Shown one piece after another: positions 1 through 6,639 of a DNA stretch of 64,000 bases (the first letter of the stretch is position 1; the number at the start of each line of letters is the position of its first letter). A program made the translations under genes and the position numbers. The DNA is from Mucilaginibacter_A sp050955045 (GTDB lineage: Bacteria > Bacteroidota > Bacteroidia > Sphingobacteriales > Sphingobacteriaceae), in NCBI GenBank assembly GCA_050955045.1, contig JBPBQV010000002.1, forward strand, positions 289,841 through 353,840, written 5' to 3'. Under the pieces are notes generated by a model. That model ran no database searches. It was not told the origin of the DNA and saw only the letters and a program-made list of their open reading frames with translations.

Positions 1-333
1 TTGCCTGATGTGCCTGATTCTACCAAAATTGGCTATACCAACCAACAAATAAAATGGTGTGCTACTAATGAAGCTAATATTTGGGGCTATTTTTTGGAGG
101 ATAATTTACTCTTTGAAAGCGATTACCAGAAAGTGCAAAAGTATTTAACAGAAGCTCCTTTTACGCCGGGTTTGGGCGACAACAACAATTCGGCACCAAA
201 ACTTGCTGTTTGGACCGGATGGCAAATTGTAAAACAATACATGGATAAAAACCCGAAAGTATCGCTACAGCAATTGATGGCTGAACGGGATGAACAGAAA
301 ATTTTGAACCAATCCAAATATCGGCCCAAGTAA
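1..333 (+). CDS. gldB: Gliding motility lipoprotein GldB, C-terminal part (5' end outside window)
   Basis: This is the last 110 residues of a reading frame that is open through base 1, so the gene starts upstream of the window. The residues KIGYTNQQIKWCATNE, the phrase IWGYFLEDNLLF and the block GWQIVKQYMDKNP match what I know of the C-terminal part of GldB. GldB is a membrane-anchored lipoprotein needed for gliding and type IX secretion, and its domain has a DUF2268-like peptidase fold. The first base triplet is TTG, but I read it as an internal Leu codon, not a start. The match is by remembered family pattern. The missing N-terminus means the lipobox and the putative metal motif cannot be checked here. 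Confidence 0.8.
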   Translation: MPDVPDSTKIGYTNQQIKWCATNEANIWGYFLEDNLLFESDYQKVQKYLTEAPFTPGLGDNNNSAPKLAVWTGWQIVKQYMDKNPKVSLQQLMAERDEQKILNQSKYRPK

Positions 334-336
334 AAA

Positions 337-349
337 TGCTGTTTTTACA
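337..349 (-). repeat. Dispersed motif copy (AC type) just after gldB
   Basis: TGCTGTTTTTACA lies 4 bases after the gldB stop codon. It is one intergenic copy of the dispersed TAAAA(GA/AC)AGYA word described in the findings. It sits between the ends of convergent genes (gldB plus, the 62-residue membrane protein minus). No hairpin is formed by this copy alone. Confidence 0.7.
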
Positions 350-365
350 ATGGTAAAAAGAGTAT

Positions 366-554
366 TTATTTTAGAATAGAAAATACACCGCGCAACGCGA
401 TAATTATTCCTATTATCAAAAATACATTAGATACAGAAGTGTAGAAAAAGCTATCTCCTAAAAAACGGAAAAATACACCAATCAGTCCAATAAAAATAGC
501 TATTGTCAGGATAACATAATTTCGTGTATCGTTTGCAGTAGTCGATTTATTCAT
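366..554 (-). CDS. Small two-helix membrane protein of unknown function
   Basis: A 62-residue protein if started at MNKSTTAND; an in-frame ATG four codons upstream (566) gives 66. After a short polar N-terminus there are two hydrophobic segments, about residues 13-32 and 38-58, separated by a short Phe/Tyr-rich loop, so it should be an inner-membrane hairpin. I recognise no domain. It faces gldB tail-to-tail and lies downstream of the ATP synthase operon, on the same strand but after a terminator-like hairpin. It is therefore probably expressed on its own. The even spacing of hydrophobic stretches and normal local base composition favour a real gene, but the call rests on that alone. Confidence 0.6.
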   Translation of the reverse strand: MNKSTTANDTRNYVILTIAIFIGLIGVFFRFLGDSFFYTSVSNVFLIIGIIIALRGVFSILK

Positions 555-668
555 TTCTAAATACAATTAATTTAAGGCGAAATTAACAATGTTTGCTGAA
601 AGCGGAAAACAGAAAAACACTTTTTGCAGAAATTTAATTGAAATGGATTTGTGCTCAAAAAACATCGG

Positions 669-680
669 TAAAAGAAGTAT
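669..680 (+). repeat. Dispersed motif copy (GA type) upstream of the atp terminator
   Basis: TAAAAGAAGTAT, preceded by GG, lies in the 184-base gap between the small membrane protein and atpG. It is an exact copy of the dispersed word discussed in the findings. Confidence 0.7.
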
Positions 681-683
681 CCA

Positions 684-716
684 CAAAAAAACCCGGCTTT
701 AACCAGGTTTTTAATT
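684..716 (-). terminator. Rho-independent terminator of the ATP synthase operon
   Basis: On the minus strand the stem is formed by AAAAACC...GG and CC...GGTTTTT with a short AAAG-type loop and one internal mismatch, followed by a run of T. It lies 22 bases past the atpG stop codon, where the operon should end. The A-run on the other side means it could also stop plus-strand transcripts. Confidence 0.7.
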
Positions 717-738
717 TTTTGTAGTAGCCGTTTTCAGT

Positions 739-1626
739 CTAGCCATTCGATAATGCCGCGGCACCGCTCACAATTTCTGTTAACTCTGTAGTGATGGCTG
801 CTTGTCTGGCCTGGTTATATGACAGTTTTAAGGCTTTCAGTAAATCTCCTGCGTTTTCGGTTGCTTTATCCATTGCCGTCATCCGCGCACCATGTTCTGA
901 AGCATGAGAATCTAAAACAGCTTTATACAATTGTACTTTGATATTTTTGGGAATTAATTGCTGAACGATCTCTTCCTGAGAAGGTTCCAGTATATAATCT
1001 ACCTGAGCTGATTTTAACGCCTCTTTTTTATCTGTTTTGGCTATTACAGGCAACAATTGCTCTGAAACAATATACTGTACAGCTGCATTCCTGAAATGAT
1101 TATAAACCAGTTCTACCCGATCATAATCTCCGTTTAAAAAACCCTGCATAATCGCTTCTGTAATTAAAGAAACGTTATCAAAGTTTAACTCATTAAACAG
1201 TTCGTTGTTATTGCCAATTACTTTATACTTTCTGCGCTCATAATATTCCTGTGCTTTTTTACCAATTGCTACGATAGAAACATTATTTGCCCTTAACTGC
1301 TCTTGATATTTTTGGGCAACTAAATTATTGGCGGCTTTAATCACATTCGTGTTAAAAGCACCCGCTAAACCACGGTTTGAAGTAACAGTTACGATCAGCA
1401 CACGCAAAGGCTCGCGTACTTGCAGAAAAGGAGATGAAGCATCTTCTAAACTTGCAGAAAGGTTAGCCAGAATTTCGTTCAGCTTATTGGCATAAGGGCG
1501 CATCTGCACAATGGCATTAGTTGCACGCTTTAGCTTTGCAGCCGAAACCATTTTCATGGCTTTGGTAATCTGCTGCGTTGATGATACGGATGAAATCCGG
1601 TTTCTTACTTCTTTTAAATTGGCCAT
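739..1626 (-). CDS. atpG: ATP synthase F1 subunit gamma
   Basis: The central rotor shaft of F1. Its two terminal helices form the coiled coil that turns inside the alpha3-beta3 hexamer. The protein is 295 residues, normal for the family. The N-terminal helix shows the conserved IRNRI-type start and the QITKAMKMVSAAKL signature at about residues 19-32. The C-terminal helix has ARQAAITTELTEIVSGA, also conserved. It is the last gene of the atp operon, 84 bases after atpA, with a long inverted repeat in that gap and a terminator downstream. Nothing in the sequence looks damaged. Subunits beta and epsilon, its partners, are not in this window; in this phylum they are commonly encoded elsewhere. 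Confidence 0.97.
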   Translation of the reverse strand: MANLKEVRNRISSVSSTQQITKAMKMVSAAKLKRATNAIVQMRPYANKLNEILANLSASLEDASSPFLQVREPLRVLIVTVTSNRGLAGAFNTNVIKAANNLVAQKYQEQLRANNVSIVAIGKKAQEYYERRKYKVIGNNNELFNELNFDNVSLITEAIMQGFLNGDYDRVELVYNHFRNAAVQYIVSEQLLPVIAKTDKKEALKSAQVDYILEPSQEEIVQQLIPKNIKVQLYKAVLDSHASEHGARMTAMDKATENAGDLLKALKLSYNQARQAAITTELTEIVSGAAALSNG

Positions 1627-1641
1627 TCTGTTCAGTTATCA

Positions 1642-1692
1642 GTTGCTGGTTATCAGTTGTCAGTTTTAAACTGGCAACTGATAACCAGCAAC
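1642..1692. repeat. Long near-perfect inverted repeat between atpA and atpG
   Basis: An 18-base arm at 1642-1659 (GTTGCTGGTTATCAGTTG) is repeated exactly in reverse complement at 1675-1692. Inside it, CAGTTT (1661-1666) and AAACTG (1668-1673) extend the stem. The left arm is also internally repetitive: CAGTTATCAGTTG-like units occur in tandem from 1633. The whole gap between the two genes is almost only this hairpin. It could be a mobile palindrome of the ATCAGTT type or an mRNA-processing or attenuation structure within the operon. There is no clean T-run after it on the minus strand, so I do not call it a terminator. Confidence 0.85.
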
Positions 1693-1710
1693 GCTCAACA
1701 TAAAACTTTT

Positions 1711-3288
1711 TTAATTATAATTTGCAGATAATTCTTTTGCTACTGTTTCTAACACGCTGGTGCTTGAATCATCTAGCTTGCCTGCTTTTAAAGCTGCTAA
1801 TACTTCCGGATGACGTAACTCCAGCTGACTTGTAAACTCAGCTTCAAACTCTCTCACTCTATTTACCGGCACATTACGCATCAGGTTTTTAGTTCCCAGG
1901 TAAATGATAGCTACTTGTTTTTCTACAGAAACCGGTGCAAATTGTGGTTGTTTTAGCATTTCTACGTTACGAGAACCTTTATCTAAAACATTTTTAGTTG
2001 CAGCATCCAAATCAGAACCGAATTTAGAAAAAGCTTCCAGTTCACGGTATTGTGCCTGGTCTAATTTTAAAGTTCCGGCAACTTTTTTCATGGATTTAAT
2101 CTGTGCATTTCCACCTACGCGTGATACCGAAATACCTACGTTAATGGCAGGACGAACACCCGCATTAAACAAGTTTGATTCTAAGAATATTTGTCCGTCT
2201 GTAATAGAAATTACGTTGGTTGGAATATATGCAGAAACGTCTCCGGCTTGTGTTTCAATAATTGGCAAAGCAGTTAATGAACCGCCACCTTTTACAATAC
2301 TTCTGATGGATTCCGGCAAATCATTCATTGCTTGTGCAATAGCATCATTTGCGTTGATTTTCGCAGCACGTTCCAGCAAACGGGAGTGTAAATAGAACAC
2401 ATCTCCAGGATAAGCCTCACGGCCCGGCGGACGACGCAGCAATAAAGAAACTTCACGATAAGCTACCGCTTGTTTAGAAAGATCATCATAAATAATTAAT
2501 GCTGGACGACCAGTATCGCGGAAAAACTCACCGATAGCAGCACCTGCAAAAGGAGCAAAAAACTGCATCGCAGCAGGATCAGCAGCAGAAGCAGCAACTA
2601 CAACACTATAAGGCATCGCACCGTTTTCTTCTAGTACTCTTACAATATTAGCTACAGTAGAATTTTTTTGTCCGCAGGCTACATAAATACAATAAACAGG
2701 TTTGCCTGCATCATAAAATTCTTTTTGGTTGATGATGGTATCAATACAAACAGCAGTTTTACCAGTTTGTCTATCACCTATCACCAATTCCCGTTGCCCG
2801 CGGCCAATTGGAATCATAGCGTCAATTGCTTTGATACCAGTTTGTAGCGGCTCGGTTACTGGCTGGCGGTAAATTACACCAGGGGCTTTACGTTCTAACG
2901 GCATTTCGTAAGTTATACCTGCAATCGGCCCTTTACCGTCAATCGGCTGACCTAAAGTATTAACTACACGGCCAAGCATTCCATCTCCTACTAAAATAGA
3001 AGCAATTTTTTTGGTTCTACGGACGGTATCACCTTCTTTTACTTCATCGTAAGCTCCCAATAATACAACACCTACGTTATCTTCTTCTAAGTTTAATACA
3101 ATGCCTTGCAAACCGTTTTCAAACTCAACAAGCTCGCCTGACTGTACTTGTGTTAAACCGTAAACACGGGCAATACCATCGCCGATTTGTAGTACAGTAC
3201 CAACTTCTTCTAATTCGGATTCTGACTTAAAGCCAGCCAACTGCTGATGCAGAATGGATGAAATTTCGTCTGGTCTTACATCTACCAT
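1711..3288 (-). CDS. atpA: ATP synthase F1 subunit alpha
   Basis: The non-catalytic nucleotide-binding subunit of F1, 525 residues, full length. The N-terminal region (residues 1-20, ISSILHQQL) is the part that contacts delta. The Walker A loop is GDRQTGKT at residues 171-178. The Walker B segment is ALIIYDDLSKQ at about 264-274, and the SVSRVG motif carrying the arginine that reaches the catalytic site lies at about 388-393. It sits in standard order atpH-atpA-atpG. The gap to atpH (132 bases) is larger than most in this operon and contains a copy of the dispersed motif. Start at ATG with MVDVRPDEI matches family N-termini. Confidence 0.98.
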   Translation of the reverse strand: MVDVRPDEISSILHQQLAGFKSESELEEVGTVLQIGDGIARVYGLTQVQSGELVEFENGLQGIVLNLEEDNVGVVLLGAYDEVKEGDTVRRTKKIASILVGDGMLGRVVNTLGQPIDGKGPIAGITYEMPLERKAPGVIYRQPVTEPLQTGIKAIDAMIPIGRGQRELVIGDRQTGKTAVCIDTIINQKEFYDAGKPVYCIYVACGQKNSTVANIVRVLEENGAMPYSVVVAASAADPAAMQFFAPFAGAAIGEFFRDTGRPALIIYDDLSKQAVAYREVSLLLRRPPGREAYPGDVFYLHSRLLERAAKINANDAIAQAMNDLPESIRSIVKGGGSLTALPIIETQAGDVSAYIPTNVISITDGQIFLESNLFNAGVRPAINVGISVSRVGGNAQIKSMKKVAGTLKLDQAQYRELEAFSKFGSDLDAATKNVLDKGSRNVEMLKQPQFAPVSVEKQVAIIYLGTKNLMRNVPVNRVREFEAEFTSQLELRHPEVLAALKAGKLDDSSTSVLETVAKELSANYN

Positions 3289-3352
3289 TTTTTGAATTTA
3301 TTTTGAATTCTTTATAATTATATTGATTAGGCTGAAATCAGTATCATTTAAG

Positions 3353-3368
3353 ATGCTTCTTTTACCTT
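3353..3368 (-). repeat. Dispersed motif copy (GA type) between atpH and atpA
   Basis: ATGCTTCTTTTACCTT lies in the middle of the 132-base atpH-atpA gap. It is an intergenic copy of the dispersed word. It is not part of an evident hairpin. Confidence 0.7.
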
Positions 3369-3420
3369 AAATTTCTGTTATTGTTACCGACTTGTTTTCT
3401 TAGTACAGATGATAAGTTTT

Positions 3421-3978
3421 TTAAACCAGTTCCGCAATTGATTGCTGGCCAAAGGTCTTTTTTAATTTATTTAAAGCATTGGAAATACTGGAATCAAACT
3501 GGCGGTCACCAATTGTGATAATAAATCCTCCAATCAATGCCGGATCAACTTTTTCTTCTAAAACTACATCGCCACCAGTAGCTTTCTTTACTGCTTCAAT
3601 TGCTTCTGCACGGTTACTTTCTGACAGAGGTAATGCCGAAACAATTAATACTTTTACAATATGTTTTTTCTGATCATATTGCTCCACAAACTCTTTCGCA
3701 GTTTCAAACAAAATGCCTGAACGCATCTTATCTACCATTATCTTGAAAAACCCCAAAGTATCAGGCTGAACTTTTCCAGTGAAAATAGCATTAAGGATAT
3801 CTATTTTTTTTAAAGGAGAAATGATCGGATTGCGTAAAACGGCATTTAATAAACTATTTGCTTTTAAGGTTTTTACAAATAATACCATATCAGCATTGAT
3901 TTCTTCCAGCAAATGCTGTTCTTCTGCAAGATCAATCAATGATTTGGCATATCTTGTGGCAACTTTAAACTCAGACAT
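3421..3978 (-). CDS. atpH: ATP synthase F1 subunit delta
   Basis: The peripheral-stalk cap that joins the b subunits to the top of F1. The protein is 185 residues, as expected. Features in order are the N-terminal helical bundle starting VATRYAKSLIDLAEEQ, the middle segment RNPIISPLKKIDIL, and the C-terminal signature DPALIGGFIITIGDRQFDSSI at about residues 144-164, which is the family hallmark. It lies 43 bases downstream of atpF. No odd features. Confidence 0.95.
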   Translation of the reverse strand: MSEFKVATRYAKSLIDLAEEQHLLEEINADMVLFVKTLKANSLLNAVLRNPIISPLKKIDILNAIFTGKVQPDTLGFFKIMVDKMRSGILFETAKEFVEQYDQKKHIVKVLIVSALPLSESNRAEAIEAVKKATGGDVVLEEKVDPALIGGFIITIGDRQFDSSISNALNKLKKTFGQQSIAELV

Positions 3979-4021
3979 TATTTAAAATATTTCTTTAAGT
4001 AATTTAATTATGTTTAAAAGC

Positions 4022-4531
4022 TTAACTCAGCTTTACCTCTTTTAAAAGATCGGCCACCAGTTCGTTTTGTTTCTGTTGATCATCAAATTGCCTGCGCAAT
4101 ATTTTTTCTGCAATATCCACTGAAAGCGTAGCAATCTGATTTTTCACATCAGCCATAGCAACTGCTTTCTGATTGTTAATTTCAACCTTTGCCTTTTCAA
4201 TCATTTTATTGCCTTCTGCTTGCGCGGCAGCTTTGGCTTCGCCTATAATCTGATCTTTTACTTGTTTTGCTTCTTTTAAAATCAAATCACGTTCTGCACG
4301 GGTTTTTTTCAGTAAACTTTCGTTTTCGTTAGTTAATCGTGAAAGTTCTTCTTTAGCTGCTTCAGCTTTTAATAAAGCATCTTCAATAGAACGTTCGCGT
4401 TCTGTAATAGCACCCATAATTGGTTTCCAGGCAAATTTACCCAGTAAAAACAGTAACAATAAAAATGCAACTGATGACCAAACTACAAATCCTAAATGAT
4501 CATTCAGTAAACCATCAAATAATTCTTCCAT
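4022..4531 (-). CDS. atpF: ATP synthase Fo subunit b
   Basis: A single membrane helix (about residues 13-32, including VVWSSVAFLLLLFLLGKFAWKP) followed by a long charged coiled coil to residue 169. It anchors the peripheral stalk to the Fo motor. The KFAWKPI segment after the membrane helix is conserved in Bacteroidota b subunits. Start MEELFDGLLNDHLGF gives a short periplasmic N-terminus typical of the family. It is separated from atpE by a strong intercistronic hairpin. The coiled coil is rich in Ala, Glu and Lys and has no break. Confidence 0.95.
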   Translation of the reverse strand: MEELFDGLLNDHLGFVVWSSVAFLLLLFLLGKFAWKPIMGAITERERSIEDALLKAEAAKEELSRLTNENESLLKKTRAERDLILKEAKQVKDQIIGEAKAAAQAEGNKMIEKAKVEINNQKAVAMADVKNQIATLSVDIAEKILRRQFDDQQKQNELVADLLKEVKLS

Positions 4532-4556
4532 AACCTTCTTTAAATCTTTTTAACAT

Positions 4557-4598
4557 AAAAACGTTTTCTGTAGCCAATCGCTGCCAGAAAACGTTTTT
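4557..4598 (-). promoter_or_regulatory. Intercistronic hairpin after atpE
   Basis: AAAAACGTTTTCTG (4557-4570) and CAGAAAACGTTTTT (4585-4598) are perfect 14-base reverse complements with a 14-base loop. They fill the 76-base space between atpE and atpF. On the minus strand the second arm ends in a T-run, so it has the form of an attenuating terminator placed directly behind the c-subunit gene. I infer that it lets atpE be made in excess over the downstream genes, since Fo needs many c subunits per complex. It may act instead, or also, by protecting atpE mRNA from decay. Confidence 0.8.
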
Positions 4599-4607
4599 GT
4601 TGAGAAA

Positions 4608-4814
4608 TTACTTTAAAAGTAATCCGATAGCCACACCAAACAAAGCAACACCTTCAATTAAAGCGGCTGCGATGATCATGGCTCCTTGAATTTTTGAAGC
4701 AGCTTCCGGCTGACGTGCAATACCTTCCATTGCTTTGCCACCTACTTGTCCGATGCCGATACCAGCACCGATAACTGCTAAACCTGCACCTAATGCAGCA
4801 ATACTTCCAGTCAT
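4608..4814 (-). CDS. atpE: ATP synthase Fo subunit c
   Basis: A 68-residue, two-helix proteolipid that forms the rotor ring. The first helix is Gly/Ala rich (residues 5-27). The polar loop GIARQPEAAS (31-40) contains the Arg-Gln-Pro signature that contacts F1. The ion-binding carboxylate is Glu54 in the second helix (ALIEGVALFG). The residue after Glu54 is Gly, not the Ser/Thr typical of sodium-binding rings, which suggests proton coupling; this is inference from motif only. It lies between atpB and the intercistronic hairpin. Confidence 0.97.
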   Translation of the reverse strand: MTGSIAALGAGLAVIGAGIGIGQVGGKAMEGIARQPEAASKIQGAMIIAAALIEGVALFGVAIGLLLK

Positions 4815-4858
4815 GTTTGTAAAATTTAAAAGTTAATTATATAGATAAATTGTTAATA

Positions 4859-5944
4859 TTAATGATGATGTTCTTCGATAGCTGTTCCTATAAACAGTGC
4901 CGTTAAAATGGTAAAAATGAACGCTTGCAAAAAAGCAACAAGTAATTCAAGCACATCCATAAACAATACAAATGCAATAGATATTGGCGCAAAAGCAATT
5001 GATTTAAAGATAAATATCATTGATATTAAACTTAATACGATAATGTGCCCTGCTGAGATATTGGCATATAAACGGATCATCAATGCAAAGGGCCTTGAAA
5101 TAACACCGATTAACTCTACAGGCCACATAATTGGATATAACCACCAGGGCACATCGGGCATAAAAATGTGTTTCCAGTAATATTTGTTAGCGCTAAGATT
5201 AACAATCAGCAGCACAAAAAAAGCAAGCACAAATGTGAACAGTATATTCCCGGTAACATTAGCACCCCCTGGGAAAATAGGTATCAAACCCATCATGTTG
5301 TTAATCCAGATGAAGAAAAATATGGTTAACAACAAAGGCATGTAACGCTGGTATTTATAACCAATGTTTGGTCTTGCGATTTCATCCCGCACAAAAACAA
5401 TAATTGGCTCCAAAAATGATTGCAAGCCTTTTGGTGCTTTATTGGTACGTTTTTTATAAGCTCCGGCAACACTGATAAAAATTGCCAGTAAAAGAAGCAC
5501 GGCTACCCAAAGTGAAATAACATTTTTGGTGATTGAAAAATCATAAATATGTTTTGAAGCTGCTTTATCAACTGCACTGTTGGCATCAACCACTCTTATT
5601 TTATCTTCTGCTAATTTATAAGTATAGTATTTGCCTTGGTAAGTACTTTCACCTTCGTTAAAAACACCGCTCGAAAAATACTCGCTTCCTTTATCCGTAA
5701 ACAAAATAACAGGCAGATTAAAACCAGTACTGCCCAAAATGTTCCAGCGGTGCGAATCAGCAATATGTTCTAAAATTGCGTTGCCCGGATCAAAGGCTTC
5801 GTGTTCTGTTTTTGCTTTTTCGCCAGGCTCATTTTGAGTTGTCGCAAAAGTGTTACATGCTAACAGCGTAAAAAAAACGCTTAAAATAGCAATCTGTACG
5901 GTTCGTTTTATTCTGAAAATGCGGGTAAAATCAATCAAATCCAC
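4859..5944 (-). CDS. atpB: ATP synthase Fo subunit a (long Bacteroidota form)
   Basis: The stator subunit that carries the ion channels beside the c ring. It is 361 residues, clearly longer than the roughly 270 of Proteobacteria. The extra part is an N-terminal signal-like segment plus a soluble stretch to about residue 130, as is usual in this phylum. The essential arginine lies in FALMIRLYANISAGH near residue 287. The C-terminus ends in a short His run. A hydrophobic segment at about residues 15-34, followed by an NTFATTQ-type cleavage region, looks like a cleaved signal peptide. It begins 5 bases after the preceding gene, so the two are probably translated together. Confidence 0.95.
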   Translation of the reverse strand: MDLIDFTRIFRIKRTVQIAILSVFFTLLACNTFATTQNEPGEKAKTEHEAFDPGNAILEHIADSHRWNILGSTGFNLPVILFTDKGSEYFSSGVFNEGESTYQGKYYTYKLAEDKIRVVDANSAVDKAASKHIYDFSITKNVISLWVAVLLLLAIFISVAGAYKKRTNKAPKGLQSFLEPIIVFVRDEIARPNIGYKYQRYMPLLLTIFFFIWINNMMGLIPIFPGGANVTGNILFTFVLAFFVLLIVNLSANKYYWKHIFMPDVPWWLYPIMWPVELIGVISRPFALMIRLYANISAGHIIVLSLISMIFIFKSIAFAPISIAFVLFMDVLELLVAFLQAFIFTILTALFIGTAIEEHHH

Positions 5945-5949
5945 GTTTT

Positions 5950-6333
5950 TTACTTTCGGTTTTGGAGGCGCAAATTACGCAATAATGTATTAATTTCAAA
6001 CACTGTATTTGATATATATAGATAAAAAAAATTAGCTACAAAGTGTAAAGCATTTACCTGATACTGCCGCACATAAATTGCTATCAAAAACATGCACAAC
6101 AACATTTTCACTACTGTACCTATTAAAAAAATCTGTGTGCCGGCCATATCATTTTTTTGATTACCTAAAATGCATGAAACACAAATGAATACCGTAAGTA
6201 AATTAAACAGCAAAAAAAGCTTCCAAAAAGCCGGAATTAGGTAAATTGGTTTAAATAGTTGTAACAGCGCGGGCGGCACAGCCGTAATCAGCATGAAAAC
6301 AATAAATAACTGTATAAACTGTTTTACGTTCAA
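5950..6333 (-). CDS. Probable ATP synthase accessory protein I (AtpI-like)
   Basis: A 127-residue integral membrane protein with four hydrophobic segments at roughly 5-25, 38-56, 68-88 and 95-115. It sits between the AtpZ-like gene and atpB, overlapping the former by 4 bases, which is the position of AtpI. AtpI helps assemble the c ring. Sequence conservation in AtpI is low and I recognise it mainly by topology and position, so the name is tentative. The C-terminus ends in a basic tail (LLRNLRLQNRK). Confidence 0.65.
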   Translation of the reverse strand: MNVKQFIQLFIVFMLITAVPPALLQLFKPIYLIPAFWKLFLLFNLLTVFICVSCILGNQKNDMAGTQIFLIGTVVKMLLCMFLIAIYVRQYQVNALHFVANFFYLYISNTVFEINTLLRNLRLQNRK

Positions 6334-6515
6334 CTTTTAAGCGATTTAAAAACGATATATAAAGAAACAAAAATACCGGTAAGTGCCATAATTGCAGTAA
6401 CCCATTGCACCTGGTGATGTAAATACTGATCGATTTTATAACCTGTAAAGGAAAAAATGCCGAGGATAACAATCATTTGAAAACCCATTCCGCTGTACTT
6501 GATATAATTATTCAT
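6330..6515 (-). CDS. AtpZ-like F1Fo-ATPase accessory protein (first gene of the atp operon)
   Basis: A 61-residue protein if started at MNNYIKYSGMGFQM. The upstream in-frame codons (to 6605) run into the opposite promoter region and lack membrane character, so I chose the inner ATG. The KYSGMGFQM phrase followed by two membrane helices with a short KIDQYLHH turn fits the AtpZ/ATPase gene 1 family. AtpZ pairs with AtpI in a small membrane complex linked to Mg or Ca transport and c-ring assembly. The gene end overlaps the next start by 4 bases. It is divergent from sprE across 124 bases. Confidence 0.75.
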   Translation of the reverse strand: MNNYIKYSGMGFQMIVILGIFSFTGYKIDQYLHHQVQWVTAIMALTGIFVSLYIVFKSLKS

Positions 6516-6539
6516 GGAGGTTTGGTTGATTTGCTGTTT

Positions 6540-6547
6540 CAAAATTA
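6540..6547 (-). promoter_or_regulatory. Candidate -7 box for the atp operon
   Basis: On the minus strand TAATTTTG fits the Bacteroidota consensus TAnnTTTG and lies about 25 bases before the AtpZ start. I found no good TTG at the -33 position, so this rests on the -7 box only. Confidence 0.35.
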
Positions 6548-6639
6548 GACAACCAAAATGGTTTTTTCTTAGTAGTTTGGCAATTGCTTGCTTATCCGCC
6601 AACAAACATTCAATACAAAATTTAATAACGCTTTGCTTG

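Noticed and set aside
1904..2395. 163-residue open frame opposite atpA
   Set aside because: Complete overlap with a conserved essential gene; no signal or domain.
739..6515. ATP synthase operon taken as incomplete or broken because atpD and atpC are missing
   Set aside because: Separate location of beta and epsilon genes is common in this phylum; all genes present are intact.
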